From Candidatus Cloacimonadota bacterium (GTDB lineage: Bacteria; Cloacimonadota; Cloacimonadia; Cloacimonadales; TCS61), in NCBI GenBank assembly GCA_016927675.1, contig JAFGMF010000214.1, forward strand, positions 1 to 5,011: a stretch of DNA of 5,011 bases. Reading direction: 5' to 3'. The position numbers and the translations under genes were made by a program. This document shows positions 1 to 5,011 of the stretch, in pieces (the first letter of the stretch is position 1; every line of letters starts with the position of its first letter). The notes beneath the pieces were generated by a model, which did not search any database, was not told where the DNA came from, and saw only the letters and a list, made by a program, of their open reading frames with translations.

Positions 1-1497
1 ACGGAAAACACCATGGAAATTGCCGGTTTGGGAAAAGCCTGTGAGGTAGCACAGCGTGATCTCGGGGTTAACCAAAATAGACTTTTGTCAATGCGCGATC
101 GCCTTCATAAAAAGATCATGGATTCCCTGCCCAATGTTTATCTTAATGGTCATCCCGATCTGAGATTACCCAATACACTTAATCTCAGTTTCGAGAATCT
201 CGAGGCTAATCTTATCCTGTCTGAGTTAACCTCAGTAGCAGCTTCTGCCGGAGCTGCCTGCCACTCCGATGACATCATTCTTTCTCCTGTGTTACAGGCG
301 ATGAAACTGCCCCTATCAAGAGCAATGGGAGCAATCCGCTTTTCCATCGGAAAAATGACAACAGAAGAGGAGATAGACAAGGCTGCCGAAGCAGTTATCG
401 AAACAGTCAGTAAACTTCAACCTGCAACAGGATTCCACCCGCAAACCGAAAGCGAACAGGATTATCAACTTACAAGATATACAGCAGGTTTAGGATGTGC
501 CTGTAAACTACGTCCTCAAGCCCTGGAAAAAGTGCTGTCCGGCCTGACCGGTCACCTGGATAAACGCATTCTGGTTGGTAATGATACTGCCGATGATGCC
601 GCGGTATTCCAACTCGATGCCGATACGGCACTAGTCCAGACCGTCGATTTCTTTACCCCCATAGTAGATGATCCTTACAGATTCGGGGCTATTGCCGCAG
701 CCAATTCTCTGAGCGATATTTACGCAATGGGTGCTCAACCGCTTCTGGCACTTAATATTGTCGGGTTCCCTTCAAACAGGCTTCCGCTGGAAATTCTCAC
801 CAGAATATTGCAGGGTGCCAGGGATAAAGCCGCTGAGGCAGGGATCTCAATCGTTGGCGGTCATACGATCGATGATCCAGAACCAAAATTCGGATTAGTA
901 GTTCTGGGAACCGTTCATCCGGATAAAATTCTTAGAAATTCAACTGCTCAGGACGGAGATGCACTGATCCTGACTAAGCCATTGGGAACAGGGATCATCT
1001 CAACTGCAACCAAGAAAGGATTTGCCAGCAAAGAATCTGAAGATGCTGCTTACCGGGTTATGAGCAGCCTGAATAACAAGGCTGCGGAAATCATGCAGAA
1101 ATATCCGGTATCTGCCTGCACCGATATCACTGGCTTTGGCTTGCTCGGGCACCTGCGTGAAATGATCGTAAACACGAACCTGCAAGTCAAGCTCTACCAC
1201 AATCGGATCCCACAACTGCCTGATCTAAAGAAATATATCGCAGAAGGAGCTGTTCCGGGAGGAACTCTTAATAATCTTGAGTATGTTGATGCTGATGTAA
1301 TTTGGGACGACCGGATTACAAAATCCGACCGTTTGATCCTGGCTGATGCTCAAACTTCAGGCGGTTTGTTGATAACATTGCCTGCCGAACTGGAAAAGCA
1401 ATTCCTAAATGATCTTAAGAAAAATCAGGTCGAACTGGCTGCTGTTATCGGTTATCTTAGCAAAGCTGAAAAACCTGTCATTCATGTTGTTCAATAA
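1..1497 (+). CDS. selD: Cysteine desulfurase (NifS/IscS-like)-selenophosphate synthetase (SelD) fusion, 5' partial
   Basis: The frame is open from base 1, whose first codons read T-E-N-T, the end of the RxGTxN motif of class V PLP-dependent cysteine desulfurases, so the ATG at 13 is internal and the real start lies off the left edge. Numbering from that Met, residues 1-135 are the desulfurase C-terminal part. Its active-site loop SAGAACHSD carries the persulfide-forming Cys83. After a short linker (about 136-150), residues 151-494 are a full-length SelD: the LTRYTAGLGCACK loop (Cys162 and Lys165 match E. coli Cys17 and Lys20), GNDTADDAAV, SDIYAMG, GGHTIDDPEP, NSTAQ, TDITGFGLLGH, EGAVPGGT and DAQTSGG. 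SelD makes selenophosphate from selenide and ATP in the cytoplasm, and NifS-like enzymes can supply the selenium. No ATG, GTG or TTG occurs in frame across the linker, which supports a true fusion. The PLP-lysine region is outside the window. The SelD call is very secure. The desulfurase call is secure for the part visible. Confidence 0.96.
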   Translation, partial: TENTMEIAGLGKACEVAQRDLGVNQNRLLSMRDRLHKKIMDSLPNVYLNGHPDLRLPNTLNLSFENLEANLILSELTSVAASAGAACHSDDIILSPVLQAMKLPLSRAMGAIRFSIGKMTTEEEIDKAAEAVIETVSKLQPATGFHPQTESEQDYQLTRYTAGLGCACKLRPQALEKVLSGLTGHLDKRILVGNDTADDAAVFQLDADTALVQTVDFFTPIVDDPYRFGAIAAANSLSDIYAMGAQPLLALNIVGFPSNRLPLEILTRILQGARDKAAEAGISIVGGHTIDDPEPKFGLVVLGTVHPDKILRNSTAQDGDALILTKPLGTGIISTATKKGFASKESEDAAYRVMSSLNNKAAEIMQKYPVSACTDITGFGLLGHLREMIVNTNLQVKLYHNRIPQLPDLKKYIAEGAVPGGTLNNLEYVDADVIWDDRITKSDRLILADAQTSGGLLITLPAELEKQFLNDLKKNQVELAAVIGYLSKAEKPVIHVVQ

Positions 1498-1506
1498 CTT
1501 CAATCT

Positions 1507-1510
1507 GAGG
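1507..1510 (+). promoter_or_regulatory. Ribosome binding site of the patatin gene
   Basis: GAGG lies 5 nt before the ATG at 1516, inside the 18-nt gap after the selD fusion stop. It supports this start, which also gives a well-formed signal peptide. The short gap leaves no room for a separate promoter, so read-through from the upstream gene is likely. Confidence 0.6.
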
Positions 1511-1515
1511 CAGAG

Positions 1516-3717
1516 ATGAAATCCCTGGAAATCCGACATTCATTATTCATCTGTTTCCTGTTGCTGATCTTTGCATGTAAGGCAGCAGAGTTGTCACGAC
1601 CGAAAGTAGGTCTGGTTTTAAGTGGAGGAGGTGCCAAAGGATTAGCTCATATCGGTGTGTTAAAAGTTATTGAAGAGACCGGACTGCCGATAGATTATAT
1701 TACCGGAACAAGCATGGGAAGCATTGTGGGCGGTCTTTATGCGATCGGGTATCGTGCTGCTGATCTGGAGAAACTGGTATTGGAGCAGAATTGGGATGAT
1801 CTGATTTTTGATAAAATTTCCAGAAGAAACATCTCTTTTGAAGAAAAAAATGACCTAGGCCGCTATATTGCGTCGTTCCCGATCGATAAAGGCAGGGTCA
1901 GCCTGCCGGCCGGGTTGGTAGCCGGACAGAAAATCTCGATGTTATTGGCTGATCTGACCATGTCTGCTCATCATATCGAAGATTTCAATCAGCTTCCGAT
2001 ACCTTTCCGCTGCATTGCCACAGACATCGAAAAGGGCGAAGCTGTCATTCTCGATCATGGCAGCCTGTCTGAAGCCATCCGAGCCAGTTTATCCATACCA
2101 TCGGCTTTTACTCCAATCGAACTGGAAGGACAGCTGTTGGTTGATGGAGGTCTGATCAGAAATTTTCCTGTAACCGATGTAATTGATATGGGGGCTGAAC
2201 TGGTGATCGGCGTTGATGTGGGGACACCGCTTTATTCAAAAAAAGAATTGAATACTTTAACCAGAATCATGAACCAGTCGATCGGACTTCTCGGAGCTGA
2301 AGATACCAGAAAACAGCGGAAACGCTGTGATATCCTGATAGAGCCGGAAGTTGAGAAATATAATCTGATGAGTTTCAACGATGCAGCTGCTCTGATCGAA
2401 CAGGGTGAAATAGCTGCCAGAAAGATGCTTCCCGAAATGGAATTACTTGCCAGCCATCTGGCCAATTTTCCCAGGCAGCCCGATCTTATTCCCCGTACAA
2501 TTATTGACTCTGTATACGTTAAAGAGATCTATATTCAGGGACTGCGAAACGTTTCCAGAAATCTGGTCTACGGTAAATTGAAGATCAGCAGAAATTCCTG
2601 GTTAACTCCGGATCAAATCTTTTTTGCTATCGAAAGAGTTTATGGCAGCGGTTTTTTTGAAAGCGCTACCTATAAATTGGAACCTGTTGCAGACGGAGTT
2701 CAACTCTTTATCAGAGTTATTGAAAAAACTACAGATCTGTTAAGATTCGGTCTGCATTATGATTCAGACATGAAATCTTCACTTTTAGCTAACGCCTGTT
2801 TTCGTAATTTACTGATTCAGGGTTCAAAACTGGATTTAAATCTACGTATATCAGAATTCGAAGGCTGGGAATCGAGTTACTTCATTCACACAGGATGGAA
2901 ACCGGGATTTGCTCTAGGCTACGCATATCTTCATGATAATTTTGAGATTTTCCTGTATGATCATGAAAGCATGCTGATGGCTACTTATGATTATTCCAAT
3001 AGCGTAAACCAGATTGAGTTGTTAACTATCTTCTCCAATTCCTTCGCTTTGGGTGGTAGTATCCAGCTGGAAAACACGCGAATCAAACCAATCCTCACTC
3101 CATATTCTTCCGAAGAAATTGATGAAAACTATGAATATCTGAATTTTGTTGGACATGCTGATTTTGACAGTTATGATCGAACGTATTTTGCCCGTAAGGG
3201 AGTGAAACTATCGGGTCAAGTTAAACTTACTTATAACATCAGTAAAACTTTGGATGAATATTCCCCTGTTAAGTCCTATTCCTTACGATATAATGAGATC
3301 CTGGAAATTTCGGACAGGTTTTCTCTGAGTGGAGGTTTCACAGCAGCTAAAGTATCAGGAAAGGACATACCCCCTGATTATTATGTTTATCTGGGAGGAT
3401 TACTGGAACTCAGAAAAGGACTTTATCCTTTACTGGGGCATAAATTTATGTCCGTAATGACGACTAATGCCCTGATCTTTACTTCCAGCCTGCAGTGGGA
3501 AGTTTTCAAAGAAAAATATATTACTTTCCGGGCAGATTACGCCAGAACAGGCGAGCTACTTGAAGAATTATATCGGGGAAATAACTCCTATTATGGCTTA
3601 GGGATCACTCTCGGGATTTCCACGCCTGTTGGTCCTCTGGAATATACAATGATGATCAATCCTGATAACAAAAAAGATAAAGGTTCATCTTTTATCAACT
3701 TCGGTTATCGTTTCTAA
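1516..3717 (+). CDS. PlpD-like patatin phospholipase with POTRA and outer-membrane beta-barrel (type Vd autotransporter)
   Basis: A predicted outer-membrane or surface lipase of 733 aa, close to the length of Pseudomonas PlpD. Residues 1-23 look like a Sec signal peptide with a hydrophobic core FICFLLLIFA. The patatin domain (about 28-310) shows the oxyanion-hole motif SGGGAKG (36-42), the nucleophile elbow GTSMG with Ser66, and the DGG motif with Asp210, so the Ser-Asp dyad is intact. Residues about 333-405 resemble one POTRA domain (VKEIYIQGLRNVS, then GSGFFESATYKLEP). Residues about 406-733 are a barrel rich in alternating aromatic strands, with an Omp85-like DSYDRTYFARKG segment near 551-561 and a terminal Phe (NFGYRF), as expected for BAM-assembled barrels. 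By family analogy it hydrolyses phospholipids. Whether the patatin domain is released or stays on the cell surface cannot be told. It lies 18 nt after the selD fusion, probably in one operon. A Cys at 21 in a loose lipobox context (LIFAC) makes lipidation a minor alternative. Confidence 0.93.
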   Translation: MKSLEIRHSLFICFLLLIFACKAAELSRPKVGLVLSGGGAKGLAHIGVLKVIEETGLPIDYITGTSMGSIVGGLYAIGYRAADLEKLVLEQNWDDLIFDKISRRNISFEEKNDLGRYIASFPIDKGRVSLPAGLVAGQKISMLLADLTMSAHHIEDFNQLPIPFRCIATDIEKGEAVILDHGSLSEAIRASLSIPSAFTPIELEGQLLVDGGLIRNFPVTDVIDMGAELVIGVDVGTPLYSKKELNTLTRIMNQSIGLLGAEDTRKQRKRCDILIEPEVEKYNLMSFNDAAALIEQGEIAARKMLPEMELLASHLANFPRQPDLIPRTIIDSVYVKEIYIQGLRNVSRNLVYGKLKISRNSWLTPDQIFFAIERVYGSGFFESATYKLEPVADGVQLFIRVIEKTTDLLRFGLHYDSDMKSSLLANACFRNLLIQGSKLDLNLRISEFEGWESSYFIHTGWKPGFALGYAYLHDNFEIFLYDHESMLMATYDYSNSVNQIELLTIFSNSFALGGSIQLENTRIKPILTPYSSEEIDENYEYLNFVGHADFDSYDRTYFARKGVKLSGQVKLTYNISKTLDEYSPVKSYSLRYNEILEISDRFSLSGGFTAAKVSGKDIPPDYYVYLGGLLELRKGLYPLLGHKFMSVMTTNALIFTSSLQWEVFKEKYITFRADYARTGELLEELYRGNNSYYGLGITLGISTPVGPLEYTMMINPDNKKDKGSSFINFGYRF
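3670..3696 (-). terminator. Candidate intrinsic terminator of the ferredoxin operon, inside the patatin 3' end
   Basis: Read on the minus strand, GATAAA and TTTATC form a 6-bp stem around a 9-nt loop. One more G-C pair is possible inside after an A-C mismatch. Six T residues (3675-3670) follow immediately. The stem starts 21 nt past the ferredoxin stop, a normal position for a rho-independent terminator. The stem is AT-rich and weak, and the T-run is the complement of Asn-Lys-Lys codons in the patatin gene, so chance is a real alternative. Confidence 0.4.
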
Positions 3718-3900
3718 TTATTGCTCATCCGGACCGGTAATGCAATTTACCGGGCAGACTTCTTTACATGCTCCGCAATCCACACACTCAGCCTGATTAA
3801 TAACCCGTTTTTCCTCAATTTCACTAATGCAGCTGACCGGACATACTTCCTCACATGCGCCACAATTGACACAATCATCTCTGTTAATCAAATGAGCCAT
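3718..3900 (-). CDS. 2[4Fe-4S] (clostridial-type) ferredoxin
   Basis: A complete 60-aa soluble electron carrier. Two CxxCxxCxxxCP motifs are visible: C10, C13, C16, C20-P and C39, C42, C45, C49-P. They are arranged with the usual pseudo-twofold symmetry, so each cluster takes three ligands from one motif and the fourth from the other. Length and acidic character fit bacterial 8Fe-8S ferredoxins. Each half also has an extra cysteine four residues after the last ligand (CPVSC at C24, CPVNC at C53). The start is fixed by a strong AAGGAGG. It lies 11 nt after the 59-aa gene, and their signals are interleaved, so the two are surely co-transcribed. The likely role is low-potential electron transfer in the cytoplasm, and the upstream flavodiiron protein is a plausible but unproven partner. 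Its stop codon directly abuts that of the patatin gene on the other strand. Confidence 0.96.
   Translation of the reverse strand: MAHLINRDDCVNCGACEEVCPVSCISEIEEKRVINQAECVDCGACKEVCPVNCITGPDEQ
3734..3753 (+). terminator. Perfect 7-bp stem-loop just after the patatin gene, possible 3' end signal
   Basis: The inverted repeat CCGGTAA - TGCAAT - TTACCGG begins 16 nt after the patatin stop. On the plus strand the following bases (GGGCAGACTTCTTTA) are only mildly T-rich, so it is at best a weak intrinsic terminator, or an mRNA 3'-end-protecting hairpin. It sits wholly inside the last codons of the convergent ferredoxin gene (the PVNCITG stretch), so coding constraint or chance could also explain it. 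Confidence 0.35.
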
Positions 3901-3906
3901 CTTTCT

Positions 3907-3913
3907 CCTCCTT
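3907..3913 (-). promoter_or_regulatory. Strong Shine-Dalgarno of the ferredoxin gene, overlapping the upstream stop codon
   Basis: The minus strand reads AAGGAGG 6 nt before the ATG at 3900. Its first two bases (3913-3912) are the last two of the TAA stop (3914-3912) of the 59-aa gene, so ribosomes finishing that gene stop on the ferredoxin initiation site. This suggests translational coupling. Confidence 0.85.
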
Positions 3914-4091
3914 ATTTATCAATGGTTATTTCGATTTTCCCGCCGTCATGACCCTTCAGATTATTAATAAAAGCAATAATCATGTCCCGAAAGGAATCAT
4001 GGACAAAAGGGACCATATCGATCTGCACCCCATTAACTTTTAAAACCACTTTCATCTCTGCTGTGTCCAGTTTTTCGCCTTTACATCCCAT
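3912..4091 (-). CDS. Conserved-looking small protein of unknown function (59 aa)
   Basis: I do not recognise this family. The protein is soluble, with no signal peptide or membrane segment. After a short polar N-terminus (MGCKGEKLD, one Cys at position 3) it predicts as beta-beta-alpha-beta: strand EMKVVLKV, an N-G turn, strand VQIDMV, a PFV turn, an amphipathic helix from about 31 to 47 (HDSFRDMIIAFINNLKG), and a final strand KIEITID. The reading frame extends upstream to an ATG at 4112 (66 aa). However, GGAGG at 4103-4099 sits 7 nt before the ATG at 4091, whereas 4112 has only a weak AGGA, so the shorter form is preferred. It lies between a flavodiiron protein and a ferredoxin and is tightly joined to the latter, which suggests a redox or accessory role. 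That is inference only. That it is a real gene is supported by the ribosome site and the interlocked downstream start. Confidence 0.82.
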   Translation of the reverse strand: MGCKGEKLDTAEMKVVLKVNGVQIDMVPFVHDSFRDMIIAFINNLKGHDGGKIEITIDK

Positions 4092-4098
4092 ATCTCTT

Positions 4099-4103
4099 CC
4101 TCC
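4099..4103 (-). promoter_or_regulatory. Shine-Dalgarno deciding the start of the 59-aa gene
   Basis: The minus strand reads AATGGAGGAAGAGAT then ATG at 4091. GGAGG with 7-nt spacing is near ideal. It lies inside the 66-aa alternative reading frame, which argues against the ATG at 4112 being the main start. Confidence 0.8.
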
Positions 4104-4161
4104 ATTAAACATTTTTCCTAGTAAAGTTCATTTCACCTTTGTCGGGGAATTCCTATGCCCA

Positions 4162-4190
4162 TCTATAAAGAAAACAGCCCCCGGCAGCAA
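4162..4190 (-). promoter_or_regulatory. Weak sigma70-like promoter candidate before the 59-aa gene
   Basis: The 155-nt gap between the flavodiiron gene and the 59-aa gene contains, on the minus strand, TTGCTG (4190-4185), a 17-nt spacer and TATAGA (4167-4162). The spacing is ideal but the boxes match the consensus poorly (3/6 and 4/6). It would give a leader of roughly 60-70 nt. A perfect TTGACA at 4240-4235 in the same gap has no well-spaced -10 box. Nothing else is recognisable in this gap. The gap may allow the small protein and ferredoxin to be expressed separately from the flavodiiron gene. Confidence 0.22.
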
Positions 4191-4246
4191 AGTGCACAGA
4201 CTTTTATAATTTTCTACCTATTTCCCACTTATCCTGTCAATTTAAT

Positions 4247-5011
4247 TTACGAAGCGATCTTCTCACCAAATTCAAAACATTCGTTCTTAGCTGTTTCATC
4301 AGGATTCCATTTTGCTTTTAACGGATCGGCAATAACCTCGAATCCCGCTTCTTTTAAAAGATCGGCGAGAATCTGAGGTGATTCTCCACTCCAGCCGTAA
4401 GCTCCAAAAGCTGCTGCTTTCTTATTCTGGAATCTTAAGCCTTTTATCTCTTCCATCAAACCAGCAATACTCGTAAGTATGCCCTTATTAATAGTCGGAG
4501 AGCCTAAAATTATCATTTTGGATTTGAAAATCTCGGTGATAATGTCATTCTTGTCCCTTTTTACTGCGTTGAACAGTTTGACATTGATTTCTGGATTTCC
4601 TCTGCCGATACCTTTGGCAATCTGTTCAGCCATGATCCTGGTGCCATCCCACATGCTGTCGTAGATAATGCTGATCTGATCTTCCTGATAACCATCGGCC
4701 CACTCCAGATATTTGTGAACAATCTGAGCCGGGTCTTTTCGCCAGATCACACCATGACTCGTACAGATCATATCCAACGGCAGATCTAATTCCAGAAACT
4801 GCTGGATTTTCCTGGTTACCAATTTACTGAAAGGTGTTAAAATATTGGCATAATACTTGATACATTCTTCCATTAATTCTGTCTGATCAACCAGATCATT
4901 GAACAGAAACTCACTGGCATAATGCTGACCAAATGCATCGTTGCTGAAGAGAATATTATCTTCGGTAAGATACTCAAACATGCTGTCCGGCCAGTGCAAC
5001 ATGGGCGCTTC
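4247..5011 (-). CDS. fprA: Flavodiiron protein (type A flavoprotein, FprA/ROO-like), 5' partial
   Basis: The frame is open to the right edge (E-A-P-M-L-H-W-P-D...), so about 145 N-terminal residues, including the HxExDH metal motif, are missing. The ATG at 5002 is internal. Numbering from that Met, the visible part of the metallo-beta-lactamase-like domain contains His3 (LHWPDSM), Asp22 (LFSNDAFGQH) and His83 (CTSHGVIWR). Their 19- and 61-residue spacings match His146, Asp165 and His226 of Desulfovibrio gigas ROO, so the diiron ligands present in the window are all conserved. Residues about 109-251 form the flavodoxin-like FMN domain (IIYDSMWDGTR phosphate loop, LGSPT, FGAYGWSGES). The protein ends just after it, so it is a class A enzyme with no rubredoxin extension. 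The family reduces O2 to water and/or NO to N2O in the cytoplasm of anaerobes. Which of these it prefers cannot be read from sequence. It is followed on the same strand by the 59-aa gene and the ferredoxin. Confidence 0.95.
   Translation of the reverse strand, partial: EAPMLHWPDSMFEYLTEDNILFSNDAFGQHYASEFLFNDLVDQTELMEECIKYYANILTPFSKLVTRKIQQFLELDLPLDMICTSHGVIWRKDPAQIVHKYLEWADGYQEDQISIIYDSMWDGTRIMAEQIAKGIGRGNPEINVKLFNAVKRDKNDIITEIFKSKMIILGSPTINKGILTSIAGLMEEIKGLRFQNKKAAAFGAYGWSGESPQILADLLKEAGFEVIADPLKAKWNPDETAKNECFEFGEKIAS

Noticed and set aside
13..15. ATG at 13 as the true start of the first gene
   Set aside because: The same frame is open to base 1 and the preceding codons T-E-N-T complete a known cysteine desulfurase motif, so the gene is cut by the window edge.
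95..102. Palindrome GCGATCGC, like the cyanobacterial HIP1 repeat
   Set aside because: I noticed only this one copy, within coding sequence, and nothing else suggests a cyanobacterium.
150..380. Minus-strand reading frame of 76 aa
   Set aside because: It lies antisense inside the well-supported desulfurase domain, and the protein resembles no family.
1000..1215. Minus-strand reading frame of 71 aa
   Set aside because: It is a shadow of the SelD coding region.
2232..2465. Minus-strand reading frame of 77 aa
   Set aside because: It is a shadow of the patatin domain.
3721..3951. Plus-strand reading frame of 76 aa opposite the ferredoxin
   Set aside because: The minus strand encodes a textbook ferredoxin with a strong ribosome site, so the plus-strand frame is its shadow.
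4168..4190. GC-rich GCCGGGGGC followed by TGTTTTCTTT (minus strand) as a terminator of the flavodiiron gene
   Set aside because: The stem would be only 3 bp around a GGG loop, too weak for an intrinsic terminator.
3982..4209. Plus-strand reading frame of 75 aa
   Set aside because: It is largely antisense to the 59-aa gene and has no recognisable features.
4203..4240. TTGACA (4240-4235) with TATAAA (4208-4203) as a promoter
   Set aside because: The 26-nt spacer is far outside the working range for sigma70-type promoters.
4155..4376. Plus-strand reading frame of 73 aa starting in the gap
   Set aside because: Its second half is antisense to the flavodiiron gene, it has no ribosome site, and its sequence is not protein-like.
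4479..4664. Plus-strand reading frame of 61 aa, hydrophobic and membrane-like
   Set aside because: It is antisense to the FMN domain, and its hydrophobicity is a by-product of reading those codons backwards.

Overview
The window is a compact, protein-coding stretch of what looks like an anaerobic, Gram-negative (outer-membrane-bearing) bacterium of moderate to slightly AT-rich composition. The outer membrane is inferred from a patatin-type lipase that ends in a POTRA domain and an Omp85-like beta-barrel. The anaerobic lifestyle is inferred from a flavodiiron protein and a clostridial-type 2[4Fe-4S] ferredoxin. The exact taxon cannot be fixed from sequence reading alone. An uncultured anaerobic diderm phylum (for example a Cloacimonadota-like lineage) would fit, but that is a guess.

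Layout. Plus strand, 1-3717: (i) the C-terminal part of a NifS/IscS-type cysteine desulfurase fused in frame to a complete selenophosphate synthetase (SelD), entering from the left edge; (ii) after an 18-nt gap, a complete PlpD-like patatin/POTRA/beta-barrel protein of 733 aa. Minus strand, 5011-3718, read right to left: (iii) the C-terminal ~254 residues of a flavodiiron protein (FprA/ROO type), entering from the right edge; (iv) a 155-nt gap with weak promoter-like signals; (v) an unrecognised 59-aa protein whose Shine-Dalgarno sequence points to a start at 4091 rather than 4112; (vi) an 8Fe-8S ferredoxin of 60 aa, 11 nt further on. The two gene groups converge with their stop codons directly abutting (3715-3717 and 3718-3720). 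Each side has a candidate stem-loop lying inside the coding sequence of the opposing gene.

How the genes fit together. The fusion protein plausibly couples mobilisation of selenium (as a protein-bound persulfide/perselenide on the desulfurase cysteine) to ATP-dependent formation of selenophosphate, the donor for selenocysteine, selenouridine or labile selenium cofactors. The lipase downstream is probably co-transcribed but has no obvious biochemical link to it. The minus-strand set reads as an oxygen/nitric-oxide scavenging cassette: a flavodiiron reductase, a ferredoxin that could feed it or the wider low-potential electron pool, and a small orphan protein between them.

Most worth following up are the desulfurase-SelD fusion, the 59-aa orphan in the flavodiiron/ferredoxin group, and the zero-gap convergent junction. 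No RNA genes, CRISPR arrays, insertion sequences or integration sites were seen.
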